Positions 26,001-36,500 of a stretch of 64,000 nt of DNA are shown piece after piece. Position 1 is the stretch's first letter, and every line of letters starts with the position of its first letter. A program made the position numbers and the translations under genes. The notes under the pieces were generated by a model. That model ran no database searches. It saw nothing but the letters and a program-made list of their open reading frames with translations, and was not told the origin of the DNA. Origin of the DNA: Trichoplax adhaerens (taxonomy: Eukaryota > Placozoa > Uniplacotomia > Trichoplacea > Trichoplacidae); assembly GCF_000150275.1 (NCBI RefSeq), contig NW_002060943.1, positions 6,936,299 through 7,000,298 of the forward strand, written 5' to 3'.

Positions 26001-27540
26001 TTTATAGTAAAGCATACTAATGTCGTTGTCATGCTACTTTCATCGTAAATTCAATCTTATGTAAAGGTATACCCTTTGATATAGCTGATTATGAATTATA
26101 TCCATCCTTAAAAGATGAAAACTTTTAATCTAAAATCACGAAGAGAGATTCACTAGAATGTAAGATAGATCATAACTATTACTTCCTTATTTGCATTGTA
26201 GTAGTCATAAATTTATTGTTTAAACTAGCTCAATTTGTTTTATTTCCTGATCTTTCGAGAAGTACTGTATAGATTATATCTCTTATAGTCAATTACATAT
26301 CAATAGGCAAAATGGATAGATAGCCTTTTTAATACGATTAAATGGAATATCAACAAAAAATTTAGAAATAATTACAAATTTTGATCTAGTTATTGAGCAA
26401 TTTCCACTCCAGCTATGAACTCGGATGCAGCTATCGGCTATTTCATATTATAGGAAACTGTAGATCATGTCCATTGCTAGCTATTATAGATGGCTATTTG
26501 ATCAGATTTATTAGGAGTAAAATAAAATGCGATGTATGAAATGGTTGTATTCATATCTATAGCTATCATTTTTTTGCTATTATTAATATACTTTCAGGCA
26601 AACCATCCATTTTCAATTGTCAATGTAACTGGTTCAAGTAAAGCTAATGTAGCAAAATTTGATTAATCAGTCTTGGTTCCAAATGGACGTATGGATTCCT
26701 CTATACACTATGTAGCTGATTTATTTTTAACTCAGTCACTTACCTTTTTGCTTTAATATAGCCTATAAAGTAATTATCTGACAAATTAAATAATTTAAAG
26801 TGAAGTATTGATTCTAGGCGCTACAAAACCGATTTAAAATGCAAGAATTGAATCAAGTGCTTTTATTACAATCTCATCTTAATTCGCTACTTTAAAACTA
26901 ACTTCATTTTTATTCACTGAATACGGTCAAATCGAAGGAAATACCATATACTAAGGTTGGCTTGCATGTTTAATTTTTCATTTATAATGTCTTTCTACTT
27001 CTTACTATAAGTAATAGCTTACCTGGATTTATGAAAAAGAGGCCAGTAAGGATGAAAAAGCAATTTACTATTTTGTTCTTCATTTTTCTTTCTTGATTTC
27101 GACTAAAGATGAAGAAACCAAGGGTATAAAAATACTGACTGCAATCAATCTCAATTTGCATATTTATAGGCGGTATACAATAGGGGACTAGTCTACTCAT
27201 AAGAATAATATAATATACATATCTAGTTCTATTGTACAGTTATTCCTATTACTATCACGATCACTAGATAAGTTAGAATTATAGACTTTATAATTAATTA
27301 TTCCAATTAATTATTCCCATCGAAGTCAAAATGTAAATAAACAACCACTTGGTCATCAATTTTATAAAATTATGGCTACAGTTGAAATAACAAAGTAGCC
27401 GTGTTTCTTCAACTAGCTATGTTGCATTGCTATATTGATCTCATTTTTTTGTACAATTTAATTATTATGAATTACGTTTAATTTAACAGCTAAGAAACGA
27501 TATAGAATTAAACTAGAAATGGGTTAAGTTTAACTCCGGA

Positions 27541-27750
27541 GGACATCCTCACCATCGACATCGATACTAGATACAAATAACCCTAAATCTATAAATTATG
27601 TGCCATCATGGACTCTTGATATCATCGATATCGATACTAGTTACGAATAACTCTAAAACTATTAACCATCTGCCATTACAGAATCTGTTATCTTCAACAT
27701 CGATGTTATATACAAATAAGTGTAGAACTCTCATCTATTATCGGGAAAAT
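27541..27750. repeat. Three-copy tandem repeat, ~70-bp period
   Basis: Three consecutive units start near 27541, 27610 and 27680. Shared elements in order are an ATCGA(C/T)ATCGATACTAG-like core, TACAAATAA or TACGAATAA, C(C/T)CTAAA, and a TGCCAT(C/T)A joint. The third unit is the most decayed. Confidence 0.75.
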
Positions 27751-28833
27751 ACTCATTAAATGTTAGCAATCAATGTTAACTGGCCTGCTAGTAAATACTC
27801 CTATATTTCATTCTACTCTATGACGGTGAATAAAGCTAATGTAAGCCTTCTTTGTGACGATACAAAGTTCAAGGCTAAAATAGGAGATGAAATTATTCTT
27901 TTCAAATAATTAAGTTTAATGATATCTAAAATACCTTTCTAGCAAAAGATTATCCTATCTATTTTCATCAATACTTAAAAAATGCCGGCAACCAAAACAT
28001 CTGGCCTAATAGTACACATTAATATGATCTTTCTACTATACGATTCTGAGGGAAGCTACTATAACCCTTACTACCTATGATATAGAATGGATGGTTAAGA
28101 TACTATATGCTGATGAGCTGATTCTAATCGTAGTTTTAATCCTTGGCTTCGCATGGATCGCGGGAAAATGATCTGAGTAATGAATTATTTTAATTGTTTT
28201 CTTTCGAAGGCGCTTCTATACAGTAGCATAACATCAGCAACATGAATTTCTTAAAAGTCAAATCAAAATAGCAAAATGGAGAATTACTCATAGCAACCTA
28301 TATGATCATCAATAAGAGCTTGTAAATTGGACTACAAGCTTTCGTGTATACCTTCCATAAATATTTCAATGAATAACTTTAGCTATAACATTTACTATTA
28401 CCTAAGATTAGGCTAAAACTGTTCTGTACTGATTTATAGATCATACCTATGGAGTTGGCAAAATTCGAGCATTGCTCATAAAGGATGAAAAATAACTTTT
28501 ACAGTTCATTACTCGAAGGGAGAAAATAAAATCTTCAGGTTGCTCATGTCATAATTTCGTTTGCAATCTTGTCGAGATTAAGTGTTGTACACAATCCTAA
28601 CTGTTATATTTGGGATAATTACATTATCAGCAGTGGTCAACAACTGATATGGGAACGTTCTATCAGTTCTAGCCCTCTGTTTTTCTATCCTTGAAATAGC
28701 AAAAAAATAACTAGTATAATAAATTGACGATTTTCGGTCATAGAACGAAATTTTTTGGCACTACCTTTCAAAATTATCTGAAGAAGAAATATTGTGCTTT
28801 TTGACAATACCCTTGTTCTACTATTTAATTAAA

Positions 28834-29290
28834 GGTGAGCAGATCTCAACGCCAAATTTACCGCAATTAGGAATTATGATAGAGTAATAATCATGGTGTT
28901 TAGTCAAAAAATGAGACAAAAAATCTACTACCACATTTATGTATTCGTCGTATCTTGTATGAGAAATAAATTGGATATGGATATATCAGCGTGGAAATAG
29001 ACAAAAGTCCCATAAGAAATTGACAGCTACTATATTAAAGTGACTCTTTTCCTCTTTTCTAATATTCAAAGGCAAGCAGATTTCAATTGCGATTTATCCC
29101 AATTAGAAATTACGAATGAGAAAATAAAAATGTGTCTACTTTCCAGCCGATAAATTGGACAAAAGTCTACTATCGTATCTCTGTCTACGTGCGGTACTCT
29201 TATATATTGAATAATAAATAGATGGGATATGGATTTATCGGGTGGAAACAGAGATATAAGTCACATAAGCCACAGATAGAGAACCAATAG
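28834..29290. repeat. Two-copy tandem repeat, ~237-bp period
   Basis: Copy A starts at 28834 (GGTGAGCAGATCTCAA) and copy B at 29071 (GGCAAGCAGATTTCAA). The order of shared blocks is kept: CAATTAG(G)AATTA, an AAAAGTCTAC/AAAAATCTAC block, a ...TATGGAT(A/T)TATC block, GTGGAAA(T/C)AGA and a TAAGTC/AAGTCCCATAAG block. Copies differ by many substitutions and small indels. Confidence 0.7.
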
Positions 29291-29520
29291 AAATTGCAAC
29301 TACACAAATATAGCGCTTTATTAGAGGATAAGATTAGGCATGGTAGCTTGTAACTTATTATAGTTGAGATGAAATATAAATTGGAGGAAAGAGTCACCTT
29401 AACTTACGGCTCCTGTCAGCATAAGCTGTAAATGCCAATTCGAGGATGGCCTGTTAAATTCTTAAACGACAGCGTTAATATTAATTCATTCCCTTACCTA
29501 TCGGTACTATATGGATATTC

Positions 29521-30120
29521 TTCCAGTAGAGATGAATGTTCAAAGATATCCAACGAAAATAAGCAAACTGCCACTTTTAAAAGCCTGCCATGAGCTGGCT
29601 GCAAGTGGATTTTATTAGAAAAGAGATCATAATCTAAATTCTAGGCCTCTGATTAGCCCAATCTAGAGATATCAGTTTACAGGAGCCGAACTAAAAGTCT
29701 TCAACTGCACTTCTAAAATAGTTCTATCTGGAGGTTATTCAAGTAGGGATCGCAGTGTCAAATCTTAGGTATCCAATTTTCTCCCTTTCCAAAAATATCC
29801 AACAGGTCTTAATTATAAATTACACGTCGATTGCAGATTTTTCTTGAAAGAGATCATAACTTTAATCCGAAGTGACCCCTTCAGCCCCAGCCTCAAGCAT
29901 CAAATATGAGGGTAGCGGATTGAAAATTCTCAATATTTACCCATGATTAATAGGACGATAGATCCGCTTCCAAATCAACTCTTTCTAGACTTTATTCAGG
30001 TAGAGATATTGGCATCGAATCAACTGTGCCCAACCCCAACAATCTCAAGCGATCGCCTTGAGAATATGCCATGAATACCGTCAATTTCAAGTAGGTTTTT
30101 AGAAGAGAAATTATGAATTA
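29521..30120. repeat. Three decayed repeat units, ~220-260 bp
   Basis: A TTC(C/A)(A/G)GTAG(A/G)GAT element recurs at 29521, 29738 and 29995. A GATTTT...GAAA(A)GAGATCATAA element recurs at 29608 and 29836, with a weaker form at 30093. Order and spacing are preserved, which indicates an old tandem array. No coding or terminal-repeat structure is evident. Confidence 0.55.
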
Positions 30121-30214
30121 AATTGAAAGATTACCTGTTAACTGATTAAGCTACCGCCATCATAACGATATTCTGTATAGGTAACTTTAGTTGTAGTAAG
30201 CTAATGTACAAGCA

Positions 30215-30309
30215 GGATCGAACTCGCGACATTATTTGAAACTCACATAGCCTAAAATATTTCTAAAGAGTCATAGCTATATTCGAGTATAATTATTATC
30301 ACTAGGCTA
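30215..30309 (-). repeat. Possible tRNA-derived SINE relic
   Basis: On the minus strand 30223-30215 reads GTTCGATCC, a good pol III B-box/T-loop match, preceded by GTCGCGA as in many tRNAs. An A-box-like TAGCCTAGTGA lies at 30309-30299. The flanking T-stem does not pair well and no cloverleaf can be drawn, so this is not an intact tRNA. It could be a decayed tRNA-derived element or coincidence. Confidence 0.25.
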
Positions 30310-31977
30310 AAAGTACGCGGACAATTATTCAACTGAAGATGCCAATTTTATTTTGAAGGTATGTAGTGGAAAACAACTCCAACTAAGTCGTACACATGTC
30401 GTCAAGTTTTACTGCACATTTTCAGCAGCCAAAACAGCATAAGGATGCTATAAGACTTTTTCTTACCACTAGAAGAAGCTTTAGCTTACCTTGTAATGCA
30501 ACGTAGAATCTTTCGAACTTGTTGTTAACCAATAAAACTTACAAGATTAACCGTAATCTATCGCAATATATGAATTTAAGCAAGATGAAATTTTAATAAT
30601 TTCATACTGTCAGAATTTGATAACTGCAAGGTGATAAATACTTTCAACAATTCGATAAAATTCGTATAAGCGTTTCTTCAGCGTTAATATTTCACTATTT
30701 TACATATCTTATACAGGCGAGATTTATCACACATAGTTTCCATAGCGTCGTAAACAACTTCTTGTTGTGTCTTTCAATAAAATTCATTAAACATTGTCAT
30801 GAAAGGAATCGAAAGGGAAAAGCTCCTAATTAATCTATGATAACTTTGTTGCTTTCTTGATCGATCGCATACAAATATAGTGCTATGAACTTTCGATAGT
30901 GCTTATGCAAAGTGAATACAAGTGCATTCATTCAATTATTTCGAAATCCAGAGCAGACAAGTATTTTATCGTACCGTATACTTGAATACAAATCCAGCTA
31001 ATAGGGCTGTTATTTCCAATACCACCGAAATTAATTTAAACCGCCGTTAAAATTCTCTCGTTTCATCCTTATTTGCATGTGTACACTTCGTATACTGTAG
31101 ACCAAATTTATTCCATAGACAAACAAGATGGTAGGATATTACTATATTCGTCCATCCTGAAATTATTGACTTTATGGCAACGTCAATTTTCAACATGCTA
31201 ACATCTCTCAAAATGGTCATGGTCAATTCTAATCTTTTTGTCTGTTTTTATTATAGATACTATAAATGTATTATTAATCAGTTAATCTCGATATAACTCT
31301 AATCATTTCCATAATAAAAATATCAACTCCACATGTAAGTAGAGCGATAACGAATTTCATTTCTTTTCTAGCCTTCCTTAGCATTTCGGTATGCTTACAT
31401 TTGCAAAGATTTTACCATATTTTGCATTTAACTTCCATACTACTCTTCTGATTCTTACCATGATAACTTCGACTACTATAAGCTAGCACAACCAAAAATT
31501 CACTGATCGTCATCTTCTTACTCATACTTCCCCACTTCTTCGTCTATAAATTGATCTACAGTATTCTAACTCATTATCTATCTTTATGATTTCCGTAATA
31601 ATAAAATCAAATCAACTTTCTTATAGAACTAAGTAACACCAACCAGTGACTCCTACTTTTAATCAATTCTGCCTACGGTATACGTTAATATTTTAGAATC
31701 TATCGAACGGCTAAATTTTCATGGATACGATTCAAAATATAAGTAAAAATAAAAATGGTTGCAGTTAGCTCTAGCCTATGTTGTTTCTACTTTAGTTTAG
31801 CTATTAAGTTTTCGTACAATCCTTCGCAATGATTTCTTATATTTTTATTTGCACGCCAGTTACAATTTTTACGGAGTCCGAGTCCGCAACATTTATACCT
31901 GGAATATAATAACATAGGTTTTTCTTGATATCTCACACTTATGCATATGAACGACACAGTAATGGTGCGTTCACATG

Positions 31978-31989
31978 GGGGGGGGGGGG
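31978..31989 (+). repeat. G12 homopolymer tract
   Basis: Twelve consecutive G lie in otherwise AT-rich sequence, directly after GTGCGTTCACAT and about 45 bp before the fold-back element. Confidence 0.95.
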
Positions 31990-32034
31990 CGAAAACCTAG
32001 CTTTGAATCAAGAACTAGACCTATTTGGTCAAAT

Positions 32035-32120
32035 CCTTTCCAAAACTCGCCGCTGGTTGCCCAAAATATAAAATTTTATATTATGGGCGTCGGGCGACCA
32101 GCGTCGTGTATTTGAAAGGG
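32035..32120. repeat. Imperfect inverted repeat (fold-back), ~28-bp arms
   Basis: The left arm 32035-32062 (CCTTTC...CGCTGGTTGCCC) pairs with the right arm 32092-32120 (GGGCGACCAGCG...GAAAGGG). The inner 12 bp have one G:T-type mismatch, and the outer part has a few mismatches or one gap. Between the arms sits the palindrome AATATAAAATTTTATATT. The arms are GC-rich against the AT background. The structure resembles a small fold-back or MITE-like element, but I see no clear target-site duplication and no transposase. Confidence 0.7.
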
Positions 32121-33214
32121 CTTACTCGAAAAGTAAAGCCTTCTAAATTTGGATGCGTGATTGTACCGTAGCTTACACACGCTAACGCTAACGAAAAAAG
32201 TCTCTTATTGACTTAAAGAGACGAGATTAGTTATATCACCAAATAGATCAGTTCCAACGACCGATTACCATAGCATAGTTATAGCGTCACTGATAGTGTA
32301 GACGAGGTAGTCAGAGAATTATTACTATTACTGAAGAAATCTTGACAACCAAGATTATAGTCTTGACAATTCAATAGTAATTGATAAACTAGTTGACTAA
32401 CCGACTAAGTAACTAAAAAGTGATTTTCAGGCACCAGCCTTTTATAATCTCGTCAGAAGTTCCTGGTGTATACAAAGTAAAACTATCCTTCTAAAGTTTT
32501 ATGAATTATTATAAATATTACCAATACAGACTATATAGCTGTGCATTATCATATTAATCAAAGACTAAACAGATTATATGAAGAAATGATAATTAATAAA
32601 ACGTCAATTCACACAAACAATTTTTAATATTACTCATAATTACAACGAGCTTACGCATCGTACAATCTGTTAGTAAGAGCCCCCAAAAATAATAAATTCG
32701 TATATAAAATATAATTTCGCGCGAAATATACAGCGGTCAAGATAAATAAAGGACATAATCAAGATTTTCAAGATTACAGGTAAGTTAGTTCGATTTACAG
32801 CTCCTCTGCAAGCAATCCAACCAAATAATTATAAACAAAAATAGCAATTTTTGTATTTCCATAACATCTATCATCGTACGAAATCTAAATTACCATGAAC
32901 TCTTTTCTATCAATCGTGAGAGTATTAAAAATATCTTCATTCCTTTTAAAATGAATAAGATGAATGATCTAATTTGTGTTATATTCGCATTATATTCGTG
33001 GCTCACCAACATCTTTGGAGTTAACACGAAATACAGCAAATTGTGTAACATATCTCGCCATTTCTAAACCTTGCTGTACACAGGATGATCGTATCCATTT
33101 CGTCCCAACTACCTTGATACAGTACAGTGCAGTGACAAGACCATAAGCCAATATTCAATTTAAAATTATTTATTCATATAAGGCAAGGATTCATATCAAA
33201 CATTAAGATATTAC

Positions 33215-33561
33215 TTATTGGCCACGATTGCCTAGATCGGCTGGAGCAGTTTCCGAAACTATGTTCTTAGCTTGCTTAAAATTTGTTGCTTTTGCCTCAT
33301 ATTCTTTGCCATTGGCTAAACTTGATGATATTGTGTGACTTAGTCCATCAATTCCTTTTTTTCTATATATAATGGTATACAGTATTATTTAAGCGAACAG
33401 ACATTATGAACGGTGCTCAAAAGTCCATTAAAACTATTCTTATCCTTTTCTTAAATAGGAAATTATGCTTCAATATTCTACTTACACGAAAGAAACACCT
33501 TCAGGAACTTTCTCGTACAGTTGCCGAATGGGCGATATCGGAATATCACGTAAAACTAAGC
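33215..33561 (-). other. Dicer C-terminal dsRNA-binding exons
   Basis: Two small exons complete the protein. 33561-33486 encodes [20 protein letters not shown], matching the conserved VPRSPVRELLE linker before the dsRBD. 33362-33215 encodes a short dsRBD-like segment ([34 protein letters not shown]) and ends GNRGQ-stop. The fold is reduced, and the usual GKG..KGVG-type core is replaced by [11 protein letters not shown]. Phase across the joins is exact. Confidence 0.8.
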
Positions 33562-36500
33562 CTGATACCAAAACACAAAGTAATAGTTATATCATTGTCA
33601 GGAATTGGATGTACTGGTAAAACTATACAAAAAACTTTGTATAATTTGATAAAGCCACTCACTGCTATTTAACTTACTAATTCGCGGCTGAAGGAGTGGC
33701 ATCAATGCTTTGGTAACTTCTGCGATTGATTCTCCAGTATCGATATAAATAGCTCCAATAAGAGCTTCAACAACGTCTGATACAGGTTTTGGAATTTTAA
33801 CCTCTTCCGTAAAGTTTTCGAAAAGTGCTTCGGTCCGATCATTATAATTCATTTCATCGTCTATCATATAATCCTACATCATAAAAGTAAATCAGTTTTA
33901 TTGCGCATGACATAGGTGTAGTTTATAATTAATTGATAATCAATCATCACCCAATAAAGTATCTTACGCAAGTAATAATCTTAGCAAATTGGTCAATATC
34001 CCTGAATAAGTCTGGAGATTCTTGAAATACATATTTAGAAACGCCGATAGCTATACCAATGACCGCTAGACATTTATTATTTACAATAGCTTCTTGGAAG
34101 TCATGTAGCTTAGCTGGCTTTGCATCCGGATGGCTATTGAAAAAATGTCTCGCTATAATATATTGCAGAATTGTGTCACCTAGAAATTCTAGCTTTTGAT
34201 TGGATTCTATAGCAATATCATGATGATGATAGCTTGAATGAGTTAAAGCCCGAATCATAAAAAGCTTATTTTGAAACGAATACCCGATCACTTTTTCCAG
34301 TCGCTCTAGATTATTCGTTTCGTATATTTTATTAATTTCATTACTGGATATATTATCATCATCTGGCAACAGCGATGCTGCACTTGCATTTATTGTAAAT
34401 TTAATATCTTTATCAAGCCAAGAGATAAAATATTTTGCATGTCTTTCATCAAACTCAAGTAAGATGGCCGCCAGGATTGCTTTCATAACATCAGCAATGG
34501 ATTTACTACTAAATTTCTGATGTGTCACAGCTTTATCACCATCTAAGTCTGAAGTAACTTTTTCATCTAGATTTTTAACCTTACTTGAAAGTAATTTATA
34601 TCCAGGGGGTATCCACCCTTCATTCTTTAATAGATTAAATGGCTTTCCTATAATATACTCACAAATAGGGGTTGATTTACCAAGCTTTAATAAATTATCA
34701 TTGCGAACAATTTTTGTAAGCTCATTTGTAAGTTGTCCCTCATGATACTTTGGGTGACTTATGAACAAATTTGCTGCAATAATAAATTTCAGAAATGAAT
34801 CGCCCAGAAATTCTAATCTCTCTAAACTGATATCATCTTCAGCCTCAGCCAATGTTAGCGCTTCCAGTAACTTCAGTGTAAAAGTTTGATTTTTACTTAT
34901 GCTAATACCGTTAATAGGGATAGATCCGAATAACACATCTTTAAGTTCATGAGCCAATAACAATGTTTCCATTCGCCATAGAAAACTTGGAATGCATGTT
35001 ATAACCTTCCAAACAGATGCTGATAGGAAATATCTTTTACACAATTCCGGAATTAATTCTGTTATTTTACTAGAAGTTTCTGATTGCTTATCTGTAATTG
35101 GAATGTTACTCGTTGAGGTTAACTGAATCTCATCATCAGATATGTAACTTTCGTTACTGATATCGACTGATTTAGCATCTGTATTAGAACGTAGCATATT
35201 ACGTCTTTTCGAAATTTTTTTAACAAGCAACAAAGGTTGCTTTGGATCTTTAATTGTAATATGATACCTCTCCTTGTAATATGTCATGAAATTCTTATCG
35301 CAGTCGTCATCGCCTTGCATGTTATCCTCTGGTGAGCGATGTCTACAAATTTCTCTGATTTCATACATACCTGGATAGTCGCCATAATTTTGAACAACTA
35401 GGGCATCATTAAGCATATCTAATTTGGTACAATCAATTTCGACATAATGTTGTCGATATTTGATAATTTCGTCGATGTATTTGTAATCGATATCCGCATC
35501 ACTAAATTGAAGAACAGAAAAATTAATTAATTTAAAACAATTATTGGAAGACAACTAATATCCATATAAGAACGTGATCGAAACTATCAACTAATGATTC
35601 TGGTAATAGTTTACATACAAGTCATTTCCTGTTGTAGAATTCACAATAATTGGGATTAACATATAACCAGAAATACTAAAACGAGCATTGTATCTCAGGT
35701 CATCTCTGTTGATTTGAAAGGCAAACGTGCATATTTTCTTATTAAAAAAGTGAATCTGTAATAATTGTTCTGAAGTTACCATCTTTCTCCGACAACTTAA
35801 TTTTATGGAAGCTTCTATCGCACCGTAGGAGGTATACAAATTAAAACAGGGTAACTAGAGAAATAACAGCATGATTTTATTAAGTCTTCAACAAAAAAAG
35901 CATATTACAGATATTGTCGCTAACACCAAATATAATTTAACAGAATTTTGACTGTCATTGCGAGTAATACGATATCTATGTTGCCACTATATCACTGTAT
36001 TTCTATAAATCATGCTAACTTCCGGCAGCTTGTGCGATAGTATTATACCAAAATTGACTTTATCAAAGATATTCACGGCTTTGTATGGTGGTAACGCCTT
36101 CATAACCAGCGCATAGAGATAAAGATCTTGTTTCTCCTTTGGATGGCAATCATTCAGTACTGCTGGAATCTATAATTTACGTATGCATATAATTAACAGA
36201 TACTATCGAAAAAAATATAAAGAATAATTTCCTACATATCAGATGACTTTATCCTACCTTTTGAGGACATGAAACTTCTTTTTTGCCTATAGCATCTTCT
36301 ACCGTTGCCTTGTTGTCAATACTATTGTCACTATCATCGTCGAAAGATACATTTTTCGAGAATGATTCAGATTGTAGGTACTTGACAGGTACTAAATTAT
36401 CATCTAACTGTCCTATTTCATGTAACTCCTGGCATACTAGCAGCGCAGTAGAAGCCTTTGCGCGCTTCTCAGTTATCGCTAAAGGGCCCTATGAATTTCA

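Larger units (their letters stand above)
24880..33214. other. Long noncoding tract upstream of CNTNAP-like gene and downstream of Dicer
   Basis: About 8.3 kb with no recognisable exon on either strand. The missing signal peptide and discoidin exons of the CNTNAP-like gene should lie in or beyond it, but I could not find them. It is built largely of decayed tandem repeats (25659-26000, 27541-27750, 28834-29290, 29521-30120), plus a tRNA-like fragment near 30215, a G12 tract at 31978 and a fold-back element at 32035-32120. Confidence 0.6.

Noticed and set aside
26982-27200. Minus-strand hydrophobic frame considered as the signal-peptide exon of the CNTNAP-like gene
   Set aside because: The hydrophobic piece is internal, no discoidin sequence follows and no donor fits phase 1.
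33406-33672. Plus-strand open frame over the Dicer 3' exons
   Set aside because: The minus strand carries the conserved Dicer linker with exact splice phases. The plus frame has no domain.
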